From: Dietzia sp. ANT_WB102
GTDB taxonomy: Bacteria; Actinomycetota; Actinomycetes; Mycobacteriales; Mycobacteriaceae
Length of the DNA stretch: 64,000 nt
Direction of reading: 5' to 3'
Assembly: GCF_008369165.1 (NCBI RefSeq)
Contig: NZ_VOBA01000001.1
Location: forward strand, 992,001 to 1,056,000
Of this stretch, positions 30,664 through 39,382 are shown in pieces. A program made the position numbers and the translations under genes. Position 1 is the first letter of the stretch. Each line of letters begins with the position of its first letter. A model generated the notes under the pieces. The model was not told the origin of the DNA, searched no databases, and saw only the letters and a program-made list of their open reading frames with translations.

Positions 30664-33600
30664 GTGATCCGCGGGGTCCGTCTCGGCGCCGGCGCGCGTG
30701 ACGCGGTCGTCGCGTTTCTTGCATTTCTCCTGTTGGCCTGCCTGCAGGCCCCGGGACTGGTCGTCCCGGACACCAAGTACGACCTCGTGGTGGACCCCGG
30801 GCGTTTCCTCGCCCAGGCCACTCACCTGTGGACCGGACTGTCCTTCAGCGGTCAGGTCCAGAACCAGGCGTACGGCTACCTGTTCCCGCAGGGCTCCTTC
30901 TTCGCGCTGTTCGACCTCGTCGGGGTGCCGGCCTGGGTGACCCAGCGCCTGTGGTGGGCGATCGTGCTCACCGTGGCCTACATGGGCGTGGTCCGGGTCG
31001 CCGCCGCGCTGCGCATCGGCACCCGCGGGACCCGCGCCATCGCCGGGGTCGGATACGCACTCGCGCCGCGCATGCTCGGCGACCTGGGTTCGATCTCGTC
31101 GGAGATCTGGCCGGTCGCCCTCGCACCCTGGGTGCTGCTGCCGGTCATCCGGGTGCTGCAGGGGCGGATGTCGCCGCGCCGGGGTGCGGCCGGTGCCGCG
31201 TTCGCACTGGCGCTGATGGGTGCGGTCAACGCCGTCGCCACCGCAGCCGCCTGCCTACCCGCGATCCTGTGGTGGGCGCTGCACCGGCCGAACCGCACGT
31301 GGGCGCGGCTGGCCGCGTGGTGGCTGCCGCTGTCCGCGGCGGTGTGCCTGTGGTGGGCCGTGCCGTTGGTCCTTCTCGGGCGGGTCTCGCCGCCGTTCCT
31401 CGACTACATCGAATCGGCCGAGGTCACCACCCGCTGGTCCTCGGTGACCGAGGTGCTGCGCGGCGCCGCAACGTGGGTACCGTTCGTGTCGACCGACCGG
31501 ACCGCTGGCGCGGACCTGACAAGCGAGCCGGTGTTCGTCCTGGCCACCGGGGTGATCGCGGCGGTCGGTGTCGTGGGGTTGTTGTGGCGCGGGATGCCCG
31601 CTCGTGGCCGGCTTCTGGCGATCGCAGCCCTCGGCCTGGTGTTGATGGCAGCACCGTGGGTCGGACCCGCCGGTGGCGGGCTCGCCGAGACTCTCCGCGC
31701 CCTACTCGACGGCCCGGCCGCGCCGCTGCGCAACGTGCACAAGTTCGAGCCGCTCCTGCGGCTGCCACTGGTGCTGGGCGCCGCGCATCTGCTGTCACAG
31801 TTGCTCGCGACTCTCGTCGGCGCCGAGGACCGCGACGACGACGGCGCCGCAGCCTGCGACGACGGCAGCCTCGACCGGTCCGGAGGGCAGCCCACCCGCG
31901 TCGGCCTCGTCAGTGCGCTCGCGCACCCCGAACGCCACCGCGCGGTCGCGGTCGCGATGATCATCATGTTGGCCGGGGGGGTATCGGTGGCCCCGGCGTG
32001 GCTGGGTCGGCTCGCGCCGGTCGGCGCCCACGAGTCACTGCCCGACCACTGGACAGAAGCCGCAGCGTGGCTGTCGGAGAACGCGCCGGTGGACCGCCCC
32101 GGCGAGGACGCAGAGCCCGACCCGGCCGCGACCACCCGCGCCCTCGTGGTCCCCGGCGCGTCGTTCGGCCGTCAGGTGTGGGGCGTCACCCGCGACGAGC
32201 CCCTGCAGCCGCTGGCGGAGACGCCGTGGGCGGTCCGTGACTCGGTGCCGCTCCAACCCGCCCCGGCCATCCGCGCCCTCGACGCGGTGCAGCGCCGGCT
32301 CGCCGACGGCCGCGCCGCACCCGGGATGTCGGCGACGCTGGCGTCGCTCGGCGTCGGCTTTCTCGTGGTACGCAACGACCTGTCGGAGGACTCGGCCGCG
32401 CCGCGCCCGGCACTGGTGCACCAGTCGATCGACGGCTCGCCCGGACTGGTGAAGGTCGCGGAGTTCGGCGAGCCGGTGGGTGGCTCCCGGGTCGACGGCG
32501 ACGACGACGAGGTGGTCGTGGTGCCGGACTCCGGGCTGCGGCCGGCCTATCCGGCCATCGAGATCTACCGGGTCGACTCCCGACTGGGATCGGACGCGGC
32601 GCCGCCCGGACCGGCACGGTCGGCCACGGCCCCGTACACCGTGGAGGTCCGCGACTTGCCGGTGGTCGCCGGCGGACCCGAAGCACTCTCCCGGCTGGAC
32701 GATCTACTCGCGGCGCGAGACACGATCGGCTCACCGCCCCGGGTCACCCGACTGCTCGAGGCCGACGCGCTCACTGCCGGCGTCGACCCGGCATCAGACC
32801 CGTTCCCGCGACCGCGGCCACTGAACTCCACCGCCCCGGTCCTCACCGACTCGCCGACCGACCGCGAAACCGACTTCGGCCGCCTCGACCACAACTCGTC
32901 GGCCGTCCGCGCAGAGGGCAACCCCCGGCGCAGCCGCGGCACGGTCCCCGACTACGCCGCCACCGTCGCGCCGGAGGACCCGCCGCTCGCGCAGGCGCGG
33001 TGGTGGGACGCCAGCGTGGAGGTATCGTCCTCGGCCGCCGATTCGGCGCAGCCCGGCGTGGTGCGGCCATCGCACTCCGTCGCGGCCGCGGTCGACGGCG
33101 ACCCCGACACCGCCTGGCGCTCCGGCGGATACGGTTCGGCGTTCGGCGAATGGATCGAGATCGAACTGCCCGAACCCGTCGACCGCGCAGTCCTGCAGCT
33201 GACCGTCCCGCCCCCCGAGGCCGGACCACAGGTCAGCACCCTGCAGGTGCGCACCGACACCGGCACCGCCACGGTGTTCCCGACGGTCGGAGAAGAGACG
33301 ACGGTGGCGCTGCCGCCCGGCCCCACAAAGCGGGTCCGGGTGACAGCGACCGGGTTCGCCGACGGGGGCCGCGGCACCTACTTCGAAATCTCCCAGATCG
33401 GGTTGACCGCCAGAGGTCGGGACATCCCGCTGCTACGGACCATCGCGCTTCCCGACCGGCCCGAGGACGACCGCGCGCCGTCAGGCTGGCTCCTGCGTCA
33501 GGAACTGGCCGGCCGTTCGGACTGTGTGCACGTCGGGAACCCGGTCGAGGGGCTGGCCGGGGCCGAGGAGTCGACCGGCGCTGCACGTTGCGCCCCCGAC

Positions 33601-35196
33601 CTGGCGATCGACCCCGAGGAACCGGCCCGATTCGCCCGCCTGCTCGACGTCCCCGCCCAGACCGCCGTAGCCCCGCAACTGCTCGTGCGCCCGAGGCCCG
33701 GCGCCGCCCTGGACGACGTGCTGCGCGGTGACCCGACCTCCCGTGCCCGGCAGGTCCGCGCGACGGGCGAATCACTCGTGACCGACCCCGCGGGAGGGCC
33801 GTCCGCGGCCGTCGACGGCGACCGCTCCACCAGCTGGCACGCGCGGGACGTGCCAGCACCGACGCTGGAACTGCGACTGCCCGGTCGGCAGCTCGTCGGA
33901 TCGCTCCGCCTCTGGCCACCCCGCTCCGCCGCCCCCGCCGCGCCCGACGTCGTCACGATCGACACCGGTGTCCAACGCACCAGAGTCGACCTGGCCACGC
34001 TCACCCCAGAGGACGACGGCTCCGTCGTCGTCGCCGTCCCCGCCGACCACACCGACCGCATCACCATCCGGGTCGACCACGCCCGCGACGTGCGCGGCCC
34101 TGGCGGTACGCAGCTGCCCACCGGCATCGCCGAGGTGTGGGTCCAGGACCCCGCCGGCGCCCGGATCGGCGCGCTGCCCGCCGCCGCCGACGACCCCGTC
34201 ACTCTGACCTGCCAGGACGGGCCCCGACTCCACATCGGCGACCGGGTGGTCCGGACGCGGATCACCGCCACCCGACGGGAACTCCTCGAGGGACGCGCCG
34301 TGACGGCCGAACTCTGCGACGACACCCCCGTCCCGCTGAGCGCGGGACCACAGGAGGTCTCTGTCGACCCGGGGCAGGCGTTCTCCGTGGACACGGTGGG
34401 CCTCGTCGTCGTCGACCCCGGCACCGGGGCCCGCACCGGCGGAACCGGGGGCAGTGCCGCACCGATCCTCGGCGGCGCGCCCCAACCCACCCGGGCCGTC
34501 ACCACCGCGCTCTGGGGCGACTCGCGACGCGAACTGCACGTGCCGTCCGCGCCCCGCGAGCGCGTCCTGGTGGTCCCCGAATCCGTCACGCCCGCGTGGC
34601 AGGCCCGGCTCGTCGCCGACGACGGCACCGACCTGGGCGACCCGCGCCCGGTGACCGTCGACGGGTGGAAACAGGGCTGGGTGCTGCCCGCCACCACTAC
34701 CGGGGCCACCCTGGTGCTCACGGTGCCCCTCGACGCCCCGTACCGCGCAGCCCTGCTCACCGGGCCGATCGCGCTCCTGTTGGTCCTGCTGCTGTTCCTG
34801 GTGCGCGGCAGCCGCGACCGGGCGGGCACCCACGCCACCCAGTGGCGGGGACGCGGGCTACTGACGATCGCCACTACCGCCGTGGTCGGATTCGTCGTGG
34901 CCGGTCCAGTCGGGCTGGCGCTGACCTTCGGGCTGACGATCAGCGCTCTGATGGCGAGCCGTCACCTCGGGGCGGGCCGTGCCCGGCAGTTGCTGGTGAT
35001 CGGCTCCGGGGTGGGGATCGTCGCCGGCGCCGCGCTGCTGGCCCGCGCGCCGTGGCCGGACTCGCTGGGCTACGCCGGCGACGGGTGGGGCCCTCAGGTC
35101 GCGACGGTGACGGGATTGATCTGCGCCGGGCTGGCCTCGAGTTGGCCGTCCACCGGCCGCCCCCGGGGTGCCCGCCGGGGCGCCAACCAACGCTGA
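30664..35196 (+). CDS. aftD: Alpha-(1->3)-arabinofuranosyltransferase, GT-C type
   Basis: A 1510-residue polytopic enzyme that adds arabinofuranose from decaprenyl-phosphoarabinose during arabinogalactan/lipoarabinomannan synthesis. The N-terminal third has about ten helices with the GT-C first periplasmic loop (VPDTKYDLVVDPGRFL) containing conserved Asp residues. The large outer part holds at least two F5/8-type-C/discoidin-like carbohydrate modules (VDGDPDTAWRSGGYG near residue 815 and VDGDRSTSWHARD near 1050). Four C-terminal helices follow at about 1365-1490. Length is near the 1400 residues of M. tuberculosis AftD. GTG start. Its 3' end overlaps the convergent acyltransferase by 103 nt. 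Confidence 0.92.
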   Translation: MIRGVRLGAGARDAVVAFLAFLLLACLQAPGLVVPDTKYDLVVDPGRFLAQATHLWTGLSFSGQVQNQAYGYLFPQGSFFALFDLVGVPAWVTQRLWWAIVLTVAYMGVVRVAAALRIGTRGTRAIAGVGYALAPRMLGDLGSISSEIWPVALAPWVLLPVIRVLQGRMSPRRGAAGAAFALALMGAVNAVATAAACLPAILWWALHRPNRTWARLAAWWLPLSAAVCLWWAVPLVLLGRVSPPFLDYIESAEVTTRWSSVTEVLRGAATWVPFVSTDRTAGADLTSEPVFVLATGVIAAVGVVGLLWRGMPARGRLLAIAALGLVLMAAPWVGPAGGGLAETLRALLDGPAAPLRNVHKFEPLLRLPLVLGAAHLLSQLLATLVGAEDRDDDGAAACDDGSLDRSGGQPTRVGLVSALAHPERHRAVAVAMIIMLAGGVSVAPAWLGRLAPVGAHESLPDHWTEAAAWLSENAPVDRPGEDAEPDPAATTRALVVPGASFGRQVWGVTRDEPLQPLAETPWAVRDSVPLQPAPAIRALDAVQRRLADGRAAPGMSATLASLGVGFLVVRNDLSEDSAAPRPALVHQSIDGSPGLVKVAEFGEPVGGSRVDGDDDEVVVVPDSGLRPAYPAIEIYRVDSRLGSDAAPPGPARSATAPYTVEVRDLPVVAGGPEALSRLDDLLAARDTIGSPPRVTRLLEADALTAGVDPASDPFPRPRPLNSTAPVLTDSPTDRETDFGRLDHNSSAVRAEGNPRRSRGTVPDYAATVAPEDPPLAQARWWDASVEVSSSAADSAQPGVVRPSHSVAAAVDGDPDTAWRSGGYGSAFGEWIEIELPEPVDRAVLQLTVPPPEAGPQVSTLQVRTDTGTATVFPTVGEETTVALPPGPTKRVRVTATGFADGGRGTYFEISQIGLTARGRDIPLLRTIALPDRPEDDRAPSGWLLRQELAGRSDCVHVGNPVEGLAGAEESTGAARCAPDLAIDPEEPARFARLLDVPAQTAVAPQLLVRPRPGAALDDVLRGDPTSRARQVRATGESLVTDPAGGPSAAVDGDRSTSWHARDVPAPTLELRLPGRQLVGSLRLWPPRSAAPAAPDVVTIDTGVQRTRVDLATLTPEDDGSVVVAVPADHTDRITIRVDHARDVRGPGGTQLPTGIAEVWVQDPAGARIGALPAAADDPVTLTCQDGPRLHIGDRVVRTRITATRRELLEGRAVTAELCDDTPVPLSAGPQEVSVDPGQAFSVDTVGLVVVDPGTGARTGGTGGSAAPILGGAPQPTRAVTTALWGDSRRELHVPSAPRERVLVVPESVTPAWQARLVADDGTDLGDPRPVTVDGWKQGWVLPATTTGATLVLTVPLDAPYRAALLTGPIALLLVLLLFLVRGSRDRAGTHATQWRGRGLLTIATTAVVGFVVAGPVGLALTFGLTISALMASRHLGAGRARQLLVIGSGVGIVAGAALLARAPWPDSLGYAGDGWGPQVATVTGLICAGLASSWPSTGRPRGARRGANQR

Positions 35197-36362
35197 GCCG
35201 GCACCTCCACGAGTGCGTAGCTGGCGGCCGCCACCACCGTCGTCACCACCACGGTGACAAACCAGATCCGCAGCATCTGCCCGGAGAACATGGGTACCGC
35301 CGCGATCTGGAACGCGAAGTGCAGCACCAGTACATGCCACAGGAACACCGCGTACGACCAGCGCCCCAGGGTGGTCAACACGCCCGAACCCAGCACGGGG
35401 AAGTGCGGTCCCAGACGCGTCGACCCGGCGGGAGCCGTCGCGGCAGGCGACAGCACGACCGGGGCGAGCAGGCAGAACGCCACCACCGCACCGAGCGCGG
35501 TGCGGGCCGCGAACTCCGGGCCCGACGGGTGGACAAACCCCTCGGTGAACCACCGCGGTACCGTGCTCGCCGCAAATGCCGCCGCAGCGACCGCCCACCA
35601 CCGCCACCGCGCGTGACGATGGCGGGCCAGCCCCGCCGCGCGACCGGGCGGCGCGCAGGCGAGCTCGGCCAGGATCATCCCCGCCGCGAACCACGACGCG
35701 AACGCCGGCGGCAGAATCTGGTCATTGATCCGTTCGTGCAGACCCAGCTCATACCACGGCACGAGCGCCCACCCCAGACTCGCCACCCCCACGCCGGCGA
35801 TCACCGGGATGCGCCACCGCGCCGCTCGCCCGCGCAGCCTGGCGAGCGCCCACCACAACAGCGGCAACACCAGATAGAAGCTCATCTCCACGGACAGTGA
35901 CCACGCGTGAGTGAGGCCCTCCACCAGAGAATCCGGGACGAACACCTGCGTCAACGTCAAGTTGGACGTCCAGGTGCTGGCAGAGCTCCGCGCGTTCCGG
36001 GGGATGAGAAGGAACGCTGCGGCCACCAGCACCAGGTATGCGGGCATGATCCGGACAAGTCGTGAGCGCAGGTAGGCGCGGGCCGGCCGCGCGGTTCCCG
36101 GGCCACCCCGGCGGGCGTGCAGGGCGTGCGCGCGCCACAGCAGGAAGCCGGATAATGCGAAGAACACGGCCACGGAAAGGTCGAACCGGCCCCAGATGCG
36201 GTTGATGGTCGACCCGGTGGAGGCCCCGGTCTGGAACGCCACATGTGTGGTGAGGACGGCGAACGCAGCCAGCGCGCGGAGCCCCTCGAGCGCCGGCACG
36301 AAGCCGGTCGCGGAGGGGAGAGTTCCATCGCGATGGTCGGGGGTACCGAATGCGTTCTTCAT
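35094..36362 (-). CDS. tmaT: Membrane acyltransferase 3, probable trehalose-monomycolate acetyltransferase (TmaT-like)
   Basis: A 422-residue acyltransferase-3 (OafA/YrhL) protein with about ten helices. The hallmarks are FVPALEGLRALAAFAVLTTHVAF (catalytic His after the R of helix 1), FDLSVAVFFALSGFLLWR and a central THAWSLSVEMSFYLVLPLLWW. It occupies the position of Rv0228 beside the Rv0227c-like DUF3068 gene. From memory, the corynebacterial homologue at this locus (TmaT) acetylates trehalose monomycolate before export by MmpL3. The ATG at 36362 follows AGGAGAAG. Its C-terminal 34 codons overlap the end of aftD on the other strand. Confidence 0.8.
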   Translation of the reverse strand: MKNAFGTPDHRDGTLPSATGFVPALEGLRALAAFAVLTTHVAFQTGASTGSTINRIWGRFDLSVAVFFALSGFLLWRAHALHARRGGPGTARPARAYLRSRLVRIMPAYLVLVAAAFLLIPRNARSSASTWTSNLTLTQVFVPDSLVEGLTHAWSLSVEMSFYLVLPLLWWALARLRGRAARWRIPVIAGVGVASLGWALVPWYELGLHERINDQILPPAFASWFAAGMILAELACAPPGRAAGLARHRHARWRWWAVAAAAFAASTVPRWFTEGFVHPSGPEFAARTALGAVVAFCLLAPVVLSPAATAPAGSTRLGPHFPVLGSGVLTTLGRWSYAVFLWHVLVLHFAFQIAAVPMFSGQMLRIWFVTVVVTTVVAAASYALVEVPAQRWLAPRRAPRGRPVDGQLEASPAQINPVTVAT

Positions 36363-36465
36363 CACTGTTAATCTTCTCCTGATGATGGTCCGGCCGGGGC
36401 GGCGCCCCCGGCACCAGCCCGGGAGTGACCGGCGGACCAAGGGCGCGACTCCAGGAGGACAACCG

Positions 36466-37770
36466 ATGGCACGACAGAGCAGTTCCGCGGGACGGAGGTC
36501 GTTGGTGCCCGCGCTGGTCCTTGTCGGCCTCGGCGTATTCCTGATCACTATCTCACTCGCGCTCGTGTTCTTCGTGGTGCCGAGCCAGAAGAAGACCCCG
36601 CTGGACATCAACTCCACGACTGTCACCGAGACCGCGCCGGGGGCGGTTCTCGTAGGTAAGGGACTGGCCTCGAACACCCCCACCGAACTCAATTCGGACC
36701 GCCCGGAGTGCCGTGCCGAGGGCTCGGCCGGTGGCGACGAGCAGCCGGCTGGAGGCGGCGAGGGCGAGGACGCCCAGGCGGAAGACAGTGAGGCCGCCGC
36801 CGACTCCGAGCGCCAGTACCCGGTCAGTTGCTTCATCGACAACGACATCCCGCTGTACTCGCAGCGTCGAGTGATGGCAGTGGAACCGTCGGACGCCGAC
36901 GTCATCACCATGCAGGCGGCCCAGTCGCTGCTGCGCGAGGACAAGACCGGCGGCGACGACGTCGACGCGCTGGTCAACGCCACCATCGACCGCATCACCG
37001 TGGACCGCGTCACGGCCATGCCGGTCGACGAGGCCACCAGCACCCTCCAGGTCGTGGCCACCGGCGGAGACACCGCTCCGGCGGGTTTCGTCCGCGACGG
37101 GCTGCAGTACAAATTCCCGTTCGACACCGAGCAGCGGGCCTACGACTACTTCGATGCGAGCACCTTCACCACCAACCCGATCGAGTTTGTGGGTGAGACC
37201 AGCGTCGGCGGTATCGACGCATACGAGTTCAAGCAGGACCTCGGCCCGATCGACATGTGGTCCTCGATCCGCGACCACTTCGCCGCGATCTCCGACGGCT
37301 ACGACCCCGCCGTGGAGTCGGTCCTGGCCAGCTACCGCCGCGAAGGCATGACCGCGGGACAGTGGGGCCTCGAGGGTGATCCGAAGCGCGAGGTCGACAT
37401 GCGCCGCTTTTACACCAACACCCGCACGGTGTACGTGAACCCGGCCACCGGTCAGATCGTCAACGGCAAGGAGGACATCTTCCAGTTCTTCGCGGAAGAC
37501 CAGGCCGAGGCCGAGGCGTTCTTCTCGGACAAGGCCCGCATGGAGAAGGAGAAGACCGAGCCGACCCGCACGGCCGTCCGCTTCCAGTCCGGCTGGAACG
37601 ACGAGACCCAGAACAACACCCTGGCCGCTGCGCAGGAAAGCGCCGACACGCTCAACACGTTCGGCCGCGTCGTCCCGGCGATCCTCGGCATCCTCGGTCT
37701 GCTGACGCTGATCGGTGGCATCGTGCTTGGTCTCCGCGGCGGCGGACGCACCAACCGGACCCGCGCCTGA
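36466..37770 (+). CDS. DUF3068 (PorA family) membrane protein, Rv0227c-like
   Basis: A 434-residue protein with an N-terminal helix (VPALVLVGLGVFLITISLALVFFV), a large extracytoplasmic domain, and a C-terminal helix (VVPAILGILGLLTLIGGIVLG). The outer domain holds FPFDTEQRAYDYFD and MRRFYTNTRTVYVNPATGQIVNG, typical of DUF3068. It has an acidic insertion at residues about 88-115. The family is named after PorA in databases but is unrelated in size to small PorA peptides. It is divergent from the acyltransferase gene, as in mycobacteria. RBS AGGAGG lies 7 nt before ATG. A strong terminator follows. Confidence 0.85.
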   Translation: MARQSSSAGRRSLVPALVLVGLGVFLITISLALVFFVVPSQKKTPLDINSTTVTETAPGAVLVGKGLASNTPTELNSDRPECRAEGSAGGDEQPAGGGEGEDAQAEDSEAAADSERQYPVSCFIDNDIPLYSQRRVMAVEPSDADVITMQAAQSLLREDKTGGDDVDALVNATIDRITVDRVTAMPVDEATSTLQVVATGGDTAPAGFVRDGLQYKFPFDTEQRAYDYFDASTFTTNPIEFVGETSVGGIDAYEFKQDLGPIDMWSSIRDHFAAISDGYDPAVESVLASYRREGMTAGQWGLEGDPKREVDMRRFYTNTRTVYVNPATGQIVNGKEDIFQFFAEDQAEAEAFFSDKARMEKEKTEPTRTAVRFQSGWNDETQNNTLAAAQESADTLNTFGRVVPAILGILGLLTLIGGIVLGLRGGGRTNRTRA

Positions 37771-37822
37771 TCCGACGGCTGCCGCGGCCCCCAGTGGCCA
37801 CGGCGGCCACGAGAGTCGGCCG

Positions 37823-37875
37823 AGAGCGTCCCGCACATTTCGCCCGAGAGGGGAGTGTGCGGGACGCTCTTTTTG
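37823..37875 (+). terminator. Rho-independent terminator after DUF3068 gene
   Basis: AGAGCGTCCCGCACA and TGTGCGGGACGCTCT form a perfect 15-bp stem around 18 nt, followed by TTTT. It is the best terminator in the window. Confidence 0.9.
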
Positions 37876-37951
37876 CGAGCTGCCCGGGCCGCGCCTCCCG
37901 CCTCCCGCCTCCCGCTTGCCGCCCGGTCGCGCACCATCTGTCGCCGTCTGC

Positions 37952-38017
37952 GTGGAGTCACTCCGTCAGCCGGCCGGGCGAGGCCTCCTGGGTAAACGCT
38001 GCACGCAGTGACTCCAC
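37952..38017. repeat. 66-bp dispersed element with 11-bp terminal inverted repeats, copy 2
   Basis: The ends GTGGAGTCACT and AGTGACTCCAC are identical to those of copy 1, the length is again 66 bp, and 29 of 44 central positions agree by eye. CAGC and GCTG can extend the stem, pairing differently from copy 1 but in the same place. It lies in the convergent gap after the DUF3068 gene and before the flippase gene end. Confidence 0.8.
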
Positions 38018-38042
38018 GGGGAGGGGGCGAAGGCCCGGAGCG

Positions 38043-39299
38043 TCAGGCCGGGCGGGTCCGGAGGGCCCGCCAGCCGGCGGCGACCGTCGTGAGCGCGATT
38101 GCCACTAGTGCGGCCCCGAGGACACCCTCGACCTCGCGGGGGGCGATCCAGACCGCGACCGCCGTGAGCACCAGTCCGAACCAGGCGATGCCAGCCTCCA
38201 TAGTGCGGTCGGAGGCGATGCTCGCCAACAGGAACGCCTGCAGGACGCTCAAGGTCACGCCCAGGGCCGCAAACGCCCACAGCAGTCCGGCGACGGGCCG
38301 GTAGTCCTCGCCCACGACGACCGGCACGAGCGGCGTGACCACCGCGGCACCGATCACCACAATCGCACCGATGCCCAGCAGGACGCCTACCGCGGAACGG
38401 ACCGCGCCCCGGTGGCCGGCTGGATCGGCCATCCGCGGATAGAGCACTGTTCCCACCGCCTGCGGCAACCAGAACGCCGCCTTCGCCGCGACCGCCCCGA
38501 GCGCGTAGCGACCCGCGTCCTCGGGAGACAGCAGGGCACGCGCCAAGAGCAGGTCCACGGAGGTCAAGGCCATCATCACCAGCTGCACCTGACCGGCGGC
38601 GAGCACGGCTGCGACCCCGGGTGCGGTCAAGGCGCCCCCGCCAGGGCCAGCGGCCCCGCCCCCGCCAGCGCCAGAGCCAGCGCCCCCGCCAACGCCAGAG
38701 GGGGAGGTCGAGATCCTCGCCGCCACGACCCACGCCACGGTCACACCGACGGCCCCCGCGGCGAGCGCCGGCCCCACACCCCCGCCCGCAGCAAGCACTG
38801 CGACGGCCGGCACGACCTTGCCCACGCCGGCCAGTGCGAGAACCGCACCGAGGGCCCGGAACCGTTCGGCGCCCTGCAGCAGCCCCTGCTCGGTGGCGAG
38901 CAGGCACAGCACGGGGCCGGGGGCCAGCGCGGCGGCGGTGGCGAGGCCCGGGGTGTCCAGCAGGAGTGACACCGGGACAACCACCAGCGCAGCGACTACC
39001 GCGACCAGCAGCGCGACCCGCCTGCCGACCGTGCGCAGCACGTCGTAGGGCACGCCCCGGACGTGTTCGCGGGCGACCACCGCCTGAAGTGCCAGTGACG
39101 GCACGGCCACCAGGAGCTGTGCGGACAACAGGGCGGCGAAGGCGCCGTACCCCTCGGGCCCCAGCCACCGGGAGGCCGGGAGGTGCAGTAGGTAGGCGGC
39201 GATGTTGGCCAGCATCGAGCCAGCCGTCACCGCCCCCGCGCCCGTCAGGAAACGCCTGGTGGCGGAACCTGATGTCGCCTCGCGCGCCTGATGGTCCAC
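38043..39299 (-). CDS. Oligosaccharide flippase-like (MOP superfamily) membrane protein
   Basis: A 418-residue protein with 12-14 helices that resembles Wzx/MurJ-type flippases. FLTGAGAVTAGSMLANIAAYLLHLPASRWLGPEGYGAFAALL is the family-typical beginning (broken here by two helices), and the second half repeats the pattern after a Gly-rich linker. That linker (residues about 200-222, GVGGGAGSGAGGGGAAGPGG) is unusual and comes from repeat-like GC-rich DNA. It probably moves a polyprenyl-linked glycan across the membrane. The GTG start follows TACGAT by 7 nt. It is an insertion relative to the Rv0226c-Rv0227c order I remember. Confidence 0.78.
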   Translation of the reverse strand: MDHQAREATSGSATRRFLTGAGAVTAGSMLANIAAYLLHLPASRWLGPEGYGAFAALLSAQLLVAVPSLALQAVVAREHVRGVPYDVLRTVGRRVALLVAVVAALVVVPVSLLLDTPGLATAAALAPGPVLCLLATEQGLLQGAERFRALGAVLALAGVGKVVPAVAVLAAGGGVGPALAAGAVGVTVAWVVAARISTSPSGVGGGAGSGAGGGGAAGPGGGALTAPGVAAVLAAGQVQLVMMALTSVDLLLARALLSPEDAGRYALGAVAAKAAFWLPQAVGTVLYPRMADPAGHRGAVRSAVGVLLGIGAIVVIGAAVVTPLVPVVVGEDYRPVAGLLWAFAALGVTLSVLQAFLLASIASDRTMEAGIAWFGLVLTAVAVWIAPREVEGVLGAALVAIALTTVAAGWRALRTRPA

Positions 39300-39312
39300 A
39301 CCGGGAATCGTA
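39297..39312 (-). promoter_or_regulatory. Leaderless-type -10 box for the flippase gene
   Basis: TACGAT on the minus strand (39312-39307) ends 7 nt before GTG 39299. No RBS is visible. Confidence 0.5.
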
Positions 39313-39382
39313 GGGGGCCGCCCGGGCGGCGCGGCCGTGCGGTGGCGGAGGGGTCCACTCGCGGTCGTGGTGGAATGTGCGC

